NCBI GenBank assembly: GCA_030248135.1
Contig: JASANC010001692.1
Location: 1-64,000 of the forward strand
DNA from: Theristus sp. LFF4_11
Lineage: Eukaryota > Nematoda > Chromadorea > Monhysterida > Xyalidae
DNA length: 64,000 bases
Direction: 5' to 3'
In this document: positions 22,205-32,300 of the stretch, piece after piece
How positions within the stretch are numbered: position 1 is the stretch's first letter
How the letters are laid out: the number at the start of each line of letters is the position of its first letter
The notes under the pieces: generated by a model
Told to the model about the DNA's origin: nothing
The model's database searches: none
Seen by the model: the letters and a program-made list of their open reading frames with translations, nothing else
Program-made: the position numbers and the translations under genes

Positions 22205-22990
22205 GTAGGATTGGATAATTTGGGGCATTAGCTGATTGGCTGATGCGTTACCGTAATCAGATTCGAACGCGGACCGTTCAAATTGCACTTTGTTTTTTTT
22301 TTAATTTTTAATTTTTGAGTGTGTGTTGATGAATGTTTGAATTTTCAATAGACAAAACTTGTTTGTGATTTATGAAATGCAGAAAAATAAAGAAAAGTAA
22401 ATTTTAAAGCGAATTATTATTTTTTTCAGAAAAAAAGAACGACGACGACGGTGACAAATGTAAATTAAAATTTGGCCATGAAAGCTGCTGTTCTGTATTT
22501 TTAAACTGAAACAAACTGTCTATAAACAGTTCAAAGATACAGAAAAACTAAAAGCAACTGTTTCCAAAGGCACAAATTTATTTTCCGAAAAATAACGACG
22601 GCGACGGCAACCACGACAACTAAAAATGTTGTTGTGTTTGATTTTTAATTAAAATTTTGGTTATGATGATTTGTTTTATGGAAAAAATTTGAAAAGCAAT
22701 CGGTTTTCAAACGAATATTCTTTTTTCGAGCGTCGAGAACGCATCACCGTCGCCGTCGTTCTTTTTTCTGAAAAAAAATAAAAATTCGTCTTAAAATGTT
22801 TTTTTATGTTTCTGCACTTCATAAATAATCAACAAGTTTTGTCCATTAAAAATCCAAACATTCATCAACACAATCACTCAAAAATTAAAAATTTAAAAAA
22901 AGCAAAGTGCAATGTGAACGGCCCGCGTTTGAATCTGATTACGGTAACGCACCAGCCAATCAGCCAATGCCCCAAATTATCCAGTCCGAC
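22205..22990. mobile_element. Fold-back element, about 0.8 kb
   Basis: GGATAATTTGGGGCATTAGC near 22212 is mirrored by GCCCCAAATTATCC near 22968; the arms continue through TTACCGTAATCAGATTCGAA / TTTGAATCTGATTACGGTAA and into an AT-rich interior with inverse TTCTGAAAAAAA segments. It lies directly beside the 3.6-kb palindrome. No coding remnant was recognised. Confidence 0.75.
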
Positions 22991-23349
22991 GTGACGCCCA
23001 CCAACATTTTGTGTTTTTATTCCAACAAAAATGGAAGAATGACGGTCCACAAAAAAAGGGGGGAGAAAAGAAAAAAAAATTGTTTTTTGGAGAAAATTTG
23101 TTTTTTAGAAAAAGGGGTTGGGGGGATAAAAGATCGTGTTCCAAATATTAAAATCAAATTTGTATTTCAAAAATAATGAACGACAGATGTAACCACATGT
23201 GTTGTTAACAACGAATATTCAAAAAACGGTGAGCCAAGCCAAGCAGTATACCTTTTGGCCACCAGCAAAAGTTTGTCGTTGTAAAGTAAAGTAAAAAAAC
23301 GGAAAAAAATAACAGAAAAAAATCCGAATTACACTATATTCAATCAGCC

Positions 23350-23849
23350 ATGAACAACAAAGCATTGTTCGCCATGGCATTGCTGACTGCTACATTGTGC
23401 TGCACGTTCGTGGATGTGTCAGATGCGGGACCTCATTGGTCCATACCGTCCTTGTCTGAAGAAATAGAGAACCGCAAAGGTACAGTATGGCTGGTTCTGG
23501 TGGTGGGTGAGATCGTCTCATATTGGCCAGACTCAGCCGGGCCCCCGGTCTCAATTTGGCCTGTCTCAATTGAGCTCGTCTCAATTGGGCTCTGATAACA
23601 ATCAGGCTTGGTTGGTAATAATTCACATGAAGTCGCACTCGCAGAATCTAAAAATGTTTAATTAAACTTATTAAAATAATACGTACATGTGCATTATTTT
23701 TCCGCGTGTAACAAAAAGCAGGACGAAGCGAACAACAGCGGCGAAAACGCGATGGAACTGCTAACGGTGGACTCGCTCGTGCGCTACGTAGTCTCACATA
23801 TAGATTCAATCAGAAATTCAAAGACTTACTACTAGCTAACAACAATTAG
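23350..23849 (+). CDS. Small secreted prepropeptide, unknown family (85 aa)
   Basis: Exon 1 (23350-23479) encodes a hydrophobic signal peptide (MNNKALFAMALLTATLCC, probable cleavage near VSDA|GP) and an acidic spacer ending EIENRK. The donor is AAAG|GTACAG, phase 1. Exon 2 (23722-23849) follows AAAAAGCAG and stays open to TAG in the matching phase. It gives RSEQQRRKR, a furin-type cleavage site, then a 32-residue cationic amphipathic C-terminus containing GLARALRSLTYRFNQKFKD. This is the layout of a neuropeptide or antimicrobial peptide precursor. There are no Cys in the predicted mature part and no obvious amidation Gly at its end. I do not recognise the family. The start resembles the signal peptide of the Kunitz/lustrin gene (MN-KALF). 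A second copy of exon 2 lies at 26179-26306. Confidence 0.55.
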
Positions 23850-25321
23850 GTATTTTCTATTTTTTTGGGGTTCTGCGCCTCGGTGCAGAAAATTTTTAAA
23901 TATGGAAACGTAAAATTTCTGCCTTTTGATTTCTTTTTTCAGCTAAAACCACAAGGAGTGCAGGCTGAACGTGGAGAATCATGGAGAATTATACGCGAAA
24001 GACATTTTTTTGATTTAAACATTTATTTGCTTGGAGCTTGTTGACGGTTTTTTACTGTTGTTTCCCATCCTTGTTTATTCTAATTTCCCAGTTTTTATCC
24101 AGAGTTCTTTGAAACCTCTTTTTTCATTGCGATGTTTTTGCCGTGTTGAATGTCATTTAATTACAGTTCAAAAGTAAAAGTGATAAACGGTAATCATGTT
24201 TTGAAATTATCGTGAAGTATTTTTTCCCCTGTTTTCAACTAAGGAAAGTTTTTTTCAAATAAAACTTACGACGGGGTAAAAAGAGCCCACCAGCGCTTTT
24301 GCTTTTCAGACTTTAGTCCTTCAAACAAATTCAGCAACTGTTCAAAGCAGAAAGAGCGCAATACGTAGTTTGCTATAGCAAAACCGAAATTAAAGAAAAA
24401 AACACAAAACACCATGGCCTTGAAGCAGCAATGGAGTTTCAGTTATGTGGCCATGAAGTCATCGGGTATCTGAAAAACGGTCGTGTGGTGTGGTATGAAC
24501 CAACATTTCCGCCCCAATCGGTTAACGTTATATCGCACGATTCCATTGTGGATCCCAAACACACCCACGACAAACAACAAGATTTCATAATGCGAATCCA
24601 GCCCTCGGCCGAAGTTCACAGTCGAGTGATGCTCTGATTTGATGCTTGGGATGATGCCCGCTCTGCTGCGAACCGAAGTCCGAGGGATGTGCCTCATTAC
24701 AGGAGCCGAACGGCTCGGAATCGCGCTCACCGATTCCGCAGCTCTCAGCTGCGTCGCCGTTTGTGAACCTGCCACACGGCTTGCCATTGCCTCTCATCCG
24801 TTCGATCGTCGCCACGACAGATGGCGCAGACGCCTAAAATGTGGGGCGACCACACGACACTCAAACTTTTACAACACGAGACCAGTCCAAGCGGTGTTGA
24901 TTTTGTCGTTTATCGTGACAGTGGGAGCAGCATACACTGAAAACACTGTTGGCACTGTGAATAAAAGCACAGAAAGATCAATAACTAATCACAAAAGAGT
25001 AGCTGAACTCTTGTACGTGTGAAAAATAAACAATACAATACAGTAGTTTAGCAAAGTTACAGGTGGAAAAGATGTTGGTCCTGTAACGGACCTGACAATA
25101 ATTTGTCCGGCCGACTGAAAAACATGTTCCATTTACAAGACAACAATTCCTAGAACGTTCCTGGAACGACATTTCAATTCAGCCAAGTCATTTTAACGGT
25201 AAAACTTGAACCCAAGTCATTCAAATTGAAAAACATGGAGTACAACGGTCAAAATGACCAAATAATGATAAATAGCAAAGTTACACAAGGAAGTTTGGGA
25301 GAAAATTTGGTTTTTTGAATA
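23716..25321 (+). repeat. Direct duplication of about 1.6 kb, copy 1
   Basis: Begins AAGCAGGACGAAGCGAAC and ends TTTGGTTTTTTGAATA; it recurs at 26173-27862. Only a handful of substitutions were seen (for example TTATATCGC/TTATGTCGC, CATACACTG/CATATACTG, GAGTAGCTG/GAGCAGCTG, TTTACAAG/TTTGCAAG), so it is recent. It includes exon 2 of the prepropeptide and two open frames (24431-24637 and 24639-25022, 127 aa with a hydrophobic stretch) that I cannot assign to any family. Confidence 0.92.
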
Positions 25322-26172
25322 TCATGCGGATGCGCGAGCGAGCGCCAGCGAGCGGACAGCGCATCACGCATAATATGAGCCGTTATCCCCTCGCGCGCTT
25401 TTTTCAAATTTGCTCGCTGCGTCCAGCGAGCATAGTATAAGCTACAAACCTGCTTCTGTGCACACGAAACGAACACCCAAAGTTGTGCTTGGAGCCGCGA
25501 AAAATTTTTTATCGGACAACTTTTCATACGCTGTAGACACGAAAAACCTATTCTGAAATTTATGTTACTTGTTTTTGTTTCTATTTTTTTTTCTGGTATG
25601 TAATCATCTGTGTTCGCCCTTTCAATTTTTACCTGCGACACTTTCACAGTCAAACAAAAATGTTTCCTGGGGTAATTTCACCTGGAGATTTTGAAAATTG
25701 GGTTAATTTTTTGCCCTGACCCACTTTTTGGGTAAAAAATGGGCATTTTTCAAAAATCGAAGGGTTTTTACCTGGTTTCAAGTGTTCGCCCTTTCAATTT
25801 TTAGCTGGGACACTTTCACAGTTGAACAAAAATGTTTCCTAGGGTAATTTCATCCGTATTTTCTGAAAATTTAGTTTATTTTTTTGCCCGGCACTTTTTT
25901 GAGTTAAAATTGTGCATTTTTGAAAGTTCGTAGCATTTTGACTGAGTATCAGTTTTCACTCTTACAAATTTTGTCTGAGCTACGAAAAATAATAAAGGTC
26001 TAGTCCGTAGTAATTCAATGCGCTGATCACGGATTTTGGGTTAGTTTTCTTACGTGAGCAACTCTAGATGCTGAATCGTGACGATTTCCGGCGAATCGGC
26101 CGTGGAAATTGGCGAAAACGGTCTAGAAACGAAAAACAGGAAAATGGTGTTTTCCAGGGTAATTCAATTTCC
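25322..26172 (+). mobile_element. Dispersed repeat plus one 149-bp satellite unit, copy 2
   Basis: Inverse of 17366-18053 plus one satellite unit. Starts TCATGCGGATGCGCGAGCG directly after the A that ends duplication copy 1 and ends near GGTAATTCAATTTCC, where duplication copy 2 begins. The corresponding junction of copy 2 reads GAATA|TTAAAA, so insertion between A and T is visible by comparison, as expected for a Helitron, although a 3' CTRR end was not found. Confidence 0.6.
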
Positions 26173-27862
26173 AAGCAGGACGAAGCGAACAACAGCGGCG
26201 AAAACGCGATGGAACTGCTAACGGTGGACTCGCTCGTGCGCTACGTAGTCTCACATATAGATTCAATCAGAAATTCAAAGACTTACTACTAGCTAACAAC
26301 AATTAGGTATTTTCTATTTTTTTGGGGTTCTGCGCCTCGGTGCAGAAAATTTTTAAATATGGAAACGTAAAATTTCTGCCTTTTGATTTCTTTTTTCAGC
26401 TAAAACCACAAGGAGTGCAGGCTGAACGTGGAGAATCATGGAGAATTATACGCGAAAGACATTTTTTTGATTTAAACATTTATTTGCTTGGAGCTTGTTG
26501 ACGGTTTTTTACTGTTGTTTCCCATCCTTGTTTATTCTAATTTCCCAGTTTTTATCCAGAGTTCTTTGAAACCTCTTTTTTCATTGCGATGTTTTTGCCG
26601 TGTTGAATGTCATTTAATTACAGTTCAAAAGTAAAAGTGATAAACGGTAATCATGTTTTGAAATTATCGTGAAGTATTTTTTCCCCTGTTTTCAACTAAG
26701 GAAAGTTTTTTTCAAATAAAACTTACGACGGGGTAAAAAGAGCCCACCAGCGCTTTTGCTTTTCAGACTTTAGTCCTTCAAACAAATTCAGCAACTGTTC
26801 AAAGCAGAAAGAGCGCAATACGTAGTTTGCTATAGCAAAACCGAAATTAAAGAAAAAAACACAAAACACCATGGCCTTGAAGCAGCAATGGAGTTTCAGT
26901 TATGTGGCCATGAAGTCATCGGGTATCTGAAAAACGGTCGTGTGGTGTGGTATGAACCAACATTTCCGCCCCAATCGGTTAACGTTATGTCGCACGATTC
27001 CATTGTGGATCCCAAACACACCCACGACAAACAACAAGATTTCATAATGCGAATCCAGCCCTCGGCCGAAGTTCACAGTCAGTCAGTCAGTCAGTTTTAT
27101 TCTGCAGTGCACGGCATAATACCAGAGAAGTGTAAAACACCATGAGTAGGCAAGCCAAAAGTCGAGTGATGCTCTGATTTGATGCTTGGGATGATGCCCG
27201 CTCTGCTGCGAACCGAAGTCCGAGGGATGTGCCTCATTACAGGAGCCGAACGGCTCGGAATCGCGCTCACCGATTCCGCAGCTCTCAGCTGCGTCGCCGT
27301 TTGTGAACCTGCCACACGGCTTGCCATTGCCTCTCATCCGTTCGATCGTCGCCACGACAGATGGCGCAGACGCCTAAAATGTGGGGCGACCACACGACAC
27401 TCAAACTTTTACAACACGAGACCAGTCCAAGCGGTGTTGATTTTGTCGTTTATCGTGACAGTGGGAGCAGCATATACTGAAAACACTGTTGGCACTGTGA
27501 ATAAAAGCACAGAAAGATCAATAACTAATCACAAAAGAGCAGCTGAACTCTTGTACGTGTGAAAAATAAACAATACAATACAGTAGTTTAGCAAAGTTAC
27601 AGGTGGAAAAGATGTTGGTCCTGTAACGGACCTGACAATAATTTGTCCGGCCGACTGAAAAACATGTTCCATTTGCAAGACAACAATTCCTAGAACGTTC
27701 CTGGAACGACATTTCAATTCAGCCAAGTCATTTTAACGGTAAAACTTGAACCCAAGTCATTCAAATTGAAAAACATGGAGTACAACGGTCAAAATGACCA
27801 AATAATGATAAATAGCAAAGTTACACAAGGAAGTTTGGGAGAAAATTTGGTTTTTTGAATAT
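26173..27862 (+). repeat. Direct duplication, copy 2, with 83-bp insertion
   Basis: Nearly identical to 23716-25321. It carries an intact duplicate of prepropeptide exon 2 with its AG acceptor (26179-26306, stop TAG), but no duplicated signal-peptide exon precedes it, so it is an orphan exon. Relative to copy 1 an extra 83 bases lie after TTCACAGTC (about 27080-27162). Confidence 0.9.
27080..27162 (-). mobile_element. 83-bp insertion, SINE S1 3'-end fragment
   Basis: Absent from duplication copy 1, flanked by AGTC. After four AGTC units it reads ACCAGAGAAGTGTAAAACAC and CATGAGTAGGCAAG, resembling CCCAGAGAAGCGTACAGAACGC and CATTGAGTAGGGCG of the inverted SINE at 15330. It is a short retroposed or filler piece acquired after the duplication. 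Confidence 0.6.
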
Positions 27863-27943
27863 TAAAAAATATGTCAAAAATCGAATTTTCAGAGCAGAGT
27901 AAAAGAAAGAAAATTTTAAAGACTCTGCAAAAAACGTGAAAAA

Positions 27944-29193
27944 ATGAATCGACCAGAACTCGGGTGGGATGAGGCGCCCGTTCGGGCCGGTTTTCATGGT
28001 CGAAATCGAGGTGGATGTGGAGGACGAGAAAGAGGGGCGTCGTCGTCAGGCGGCGGCGGCCGCAAATTTTCGAATTTTCGCGGGCGATTTAGCGGCGGCG
28101 GGAGCCGTAACGTGAGAGGCAGAAGAGGGGGCGCTTATCGTGGCCGTGGTGGTCATGTGGATTATGACGCTGTTCACGCTGAGAGCAACAATTTCCACCA
28201 TCACCTTCCGTTTCACCCTGGTCCGCCGCCGCCGCCATTCGATCCTGCAAATGCTCCTCCCACTGCTCCATTTTTGCCTTCGAGATCATCAAGAAGGCCG
28301 CCCCCACGATCTTACCGACCGTCACGGAAAAGCTTTCCGCAAGATGCGCCGTTCTTTTGCGATCCGTGTTTCGTCGGGTGTTTTTCGCAAGAGGAATACA
28401 GTGAGCATGTTGGTCAGCATGTTAAGGTGAGGCTGATCAGTATTGCGAATTGTGATCAATGTTTTTCGTGATTGCTGGCTGCTTTTTTTGTTGTTCCACG
28501 TTCCGCGCGGGAGCATTCGGTAGCGATCCTTCAATCCGGAATGGCTGTTTTGAACGAACTGTTAATGATGTTTTTCTGACAGTGTCAGTCGTGATGTTCT
28601 GTTTGTTAATTTTCACAGTGCGACGTCGATGGCTGCAAATATGCGGGCATCGAGAAAGCGCTCGAGAGACACAAGAAAAATTTGGTTTGGTCATTAGTTT
28701 TTCTGTTCTTTTTTGTGAAGTCATTCAGTAATTGAAGTGCTTGTTTACAAAATACTTGACAGACGGGGAAGCAGAAAGCTCGTTTTTTGCAGCACAGACT
28801 GGACTTTTGCACCACGACGTCGCCATCTGATCGATGGCTGGAGCAGAGGAAGCGAAAGTTCCCAACAGGCGAGATGAAAGAGACCAAAGCGATTGCGGAG
28901 CGAGCCTCGATGCGTCAGGGCGCCGTCCTCGAGTCGCATTCCGATTTCGGCAAATTTCAGTCGGTCTTTTTTTATAGTTTTTTATTTTCAAATGTGAACC
29001 TCAAAAATTTCACTGCACCATCCCATATGGCACATAAAAAGGGTCACACTGGTATCATCCATCAAAAAATAGCCGAGATGCAATTGCCCGATATATTACT
29101 GCAAATCACACAAATCACTTTCAGGATCAAGCAAAAATCCAGCGAAGATTGCTCAACATCGACGACAGCGAACAAGCTTCTGAAGCATGCTGA
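27944..29193 (+). CDS. NUFIP1-like protein (262 aa)
   Basis: Nuclear FMRP-interacting protein 1 family, an RNA-binding factor that in other eukaryotes assists box C/D snoRNP assembly. Exons: 27944-28426, 28619-28684, 28793-28963 and 29125-29193, all joined in phase 0. The N-terminus is Gly/Arg-rich (RGRFSGGGSRNVRGRRGG and RGRGG, about residues 10-70), then Pro-rich. A zinc-finger pair follows: FFCDPCFVGCFSQEEYSEH, then across the first intron CDVDGCKYAGIEKALERH. After it come SDRWLEQRKRKFPT and RQGAVLES, matching the W-x-EERRK-x-(Y/F)P-T and GAVL signatures of the NUFIP1 conserved domain. The last exon is short and least certain. The protein is shorter than vertebrate NUFIP1 (about 500 aa), lacking most of the C-terminal region. 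It lies 180 bases upstream of the reductase gene on the same strand. Confidence 0.82.
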
Positions 29194-29373
29194 TCCGTGT
29201 GTAAAGAGGGATAGCGGCTTATTGGAAAAGGTGACTGACTAATGGGAAAAAAATTTCTATCACGAGTCGAAGAATCAACAATGTGTTAGAAAATTTAACA
29301 TGAACAACTTTGAAGTTAGCATGATCACGCGCACATCCGTTAATGGACGGATTTGCTTTCCCACATTTGCAAC

Positions 29374-32300
29374 ATGAGCGATCACATTCCACCGCAGCGC
29401 ATTGCCGCATCAAGCAGCAATCGGCCGAGTTTTACACTTGGCGACGAAGAGAGCGACGCAGACATTAACATTGGTAACGTCGGGTTTTCCGTTGTTGTTT
29501 GTTATTGTTGATTCTATGCTGGAATGGTTCTTGTTCTATGTGCAGTTGGTTGGTAAAATACTAGCCAAAGGTAGTTCCTGTTCAAGCATTCGCAAATTAG
29601 CAATCCACTGCGAGTTGAAACAAGCAAGTTGAATAGCGTGCTGCAAAACACAAAACGGTGTCTTCAGAATGCATTATATCGGTAACAAAAAGACGCATGA
29701 TATTGAAAAAACAATTTGACAAAACGAAGTGCCACAAAAAATCACGTCTCAGAATTGAATGCGTATCTACATTCTAGCAATGCATTATAGTGAATCAGCT
29801 GATTGATTGGTTGGTGATCACGTGACGCATGCTTGCTTTCTGTTGGACGGACGGACGGACTCCGCCCCCCAGCAGTGCGTACACAGAATGCATGCATCAG
29901 GTGATCACCGACCAATCAGCTAATTGCCTATAATTTACAATTCGTCTGTAAATCCGTGCGAAAAATCCTCAGATCCTGCAACGCACCGTCCACCGGTCGA
30001 GTGCCGCGACGTCGGCTGCCAGATTGAGATGCTCTGCGATGCCGTGAAACCGCTCTGGCTGACCGGCGATCTCGAGACACCGGCGGCGGCGGCGGAATCG
30101 GGCGACGCTAACGATATTGCGAAATCAGCGATGCCGGATGTGTCGGCGAACGACGACGACGTGAAACGACTGGCGAACGCTGAGATCGTGGCGCTGTTGC
30201 GCGCGCGCAAACTGAAAGCGAGCAAGCTGGAGAAACTGCTCGGCGACGAGACGAGAGCCGTCCATATTCGGTGTGTCTCGGTTTTGTTGATTCTGCACTG
30301 AGTCGCTGATTTTTAAAAGCTACTTGTCAACGTGTTCTAGGCATAGAGTCATGTCGCATGTTGTGGCATATGGCATTGTGCCTGATAATACCATAAACAT
30401 GTTTGGTTTTGAGTTTTAGTTGAAACTCGATTATTCGGTGCATGAAACTGAATGGTTTGGTGAATAATCTCACTTGAATGTTGTTGCATGATGACTGATT
30501 GGTCGTTTTTCTCGCCAGCTTTGTTTCACAGTACGTTCACTAGTTTCTGCGCAGATATCATCACAGTTTTACCCATATCATTTTAGCCAAAAAGCGTCTC
30601 ATTTCATTTGATTTTGTGAAACTTTACCTTTGCAGCCGCCAATATGTCGCCAGTCTCGATCCGAGCAAAGTGGCCGCAGCGCTAGAGCGTGTGCCCTACT
30701 TGGGCTACGATTACTCGTTTGTGAGTGCATTATCTATTGTTTGGTGCGCAGGGTTTTTACACCTTAATAGGTGTCTGAGACACCAAAAATTCTGGTTTTA
30801 CCCCTAAAATAGTTTTTAAGTGTCAGGAGACACCTAAAATTCCTAACGGGAAATGCGTTTCACGACCATTTTTACTTGAAATTTTTTTTCGCGCCACGAA
30901 GAAGTTAAAAACACTGTATTTGTCGGCTGTCGATAAAACGTTGTTGCATGGTACTATTGCGGTGCGGATTCTTTTCTCAGAATTATGCCCACTCAGAATT
31001 ATGCTGTTGACAGCTACTTTGGGGTAAATTGTTTTCGGACAGCTAAATTTTCATTTTTAAGCACCACAGAGGTTTTGAAAAAAATCACCGTAGCAATAGT
31101 GCGAATCATGACTCTGCGGGATGGCGATGGAGTGCTGCAGCGTGGTGCGCTTGCCGCCACGTGGCGTGCCGATTGGCGCACCGCATGGCGCGGCCAGTGC
31201 ACCACATGCCGCAATCACACCGCCACTTCAGTATGTTTGGTTGGCGTATGGCGTTTTGTTCGCCAGCGTCCACCTCTCGACAGAGTTGTCTGTCTAGCTA
31301 GCGAACCAGACCGCGTATCTGATGCGTCCCCGCCATGGCTGTGCTTCTGCACCTCAAAATACCAAAACACCGGTTTCACTAATCGTCAACTCTGTACATT
31401 TCCGTTCGCCACTTTCGCCAGGTGTCGAATTCGTGCTGCGAGAACGTGCTCGGCTACATTCCGATGCCGCTCGGCTACGCCGGCCCGTTGCTCGTCAATG
31501 GTCGCTCGTATTTCGTGCCGCTGGCGACTACTGAAGGATGCCTGGTCGCCAGCACGAACCGCGGATGCAGGGTGATCGCGGTGGGTGCGCGATTTTTTTT
31601 TTGGGGGGGGTCGATTTGGCTGGTTTTTGCAAGTTTTTTGAAAATATTAAAAAATTTCATTTGGTGCGCGATTCTGCAAGTTCTATTTTCCGAAGCGGAT
31701 TGTCTGTCTGCATCTGCATGCGTTTAGTCGCAGCGCCAGAATGAAACATGAGAACTTTTTGTGAGTTTTTTTTCAGGAAGACGGCACTGGTGTCACGTCG
31801 ATAGTCTACGACGATGGCATGTCGCGTGGTCCCGTGATTCGCTTCCGCAGTGCTCGCGATGCGATGTGAGTAGTTTTGCATGGGTGATTCTTAGAAAGCC
31901 GTTTCCCTTCCTCCACGTGCAATAAATCTTGCTCTGTTTATTCATATTTCTTTTTAGAAATTTCAAAACCTGGCTCGACACCATCGATAATTTCCGTCTG
32001 GCGAAACAGCGATTCGACAGCACGAGCAGGTTGGTTAAAAAGACCAAAAAACAAACATAATCGAACATAAACAGAGAAAAGGGCAGCTCAATCGCTTGTT
32101 ATTCACCACGTAATTCCAGTGTCGAGTCGAGTCTGGCCTCGCATTTCAGGTTTGTCAAACTGCAGTCGATCAAATGCCAACCGACTGGTCGATATTTATT
32201 CCTCAGGTTCGTCGCCACCACGGGCGATGCGATGGGCATGAACATGGTGTCTAAGGTGCGCTTCTTGCCGTTTTTCTTTCTTTTGTTTTGTTTTTTTTGG

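Larger units (their letters stand above)
18201..23349. other. Repeat-dominated region without a recognised gene
   Basis: Between the candidate last exon of the Kunitz/lustrin gene and the prepropeptide gene nearly all sequence is accounted for by the CA-rich microsatellite, the 3.6-kb palindrome and the 0.8-kb fold-back listed separately. The short open frames here are shared by both palindrome arms and show no family resemblance. Confidence 0.6.

Noticed and set aside
24431..25022. Two open frames in the duplicated block (68 and 127 aa) as genes
   Set aside because: Conserved between copies only because the duplication is recent; no homology, no codon bias seen, and the minus strand is also open. 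Left as unassigned.
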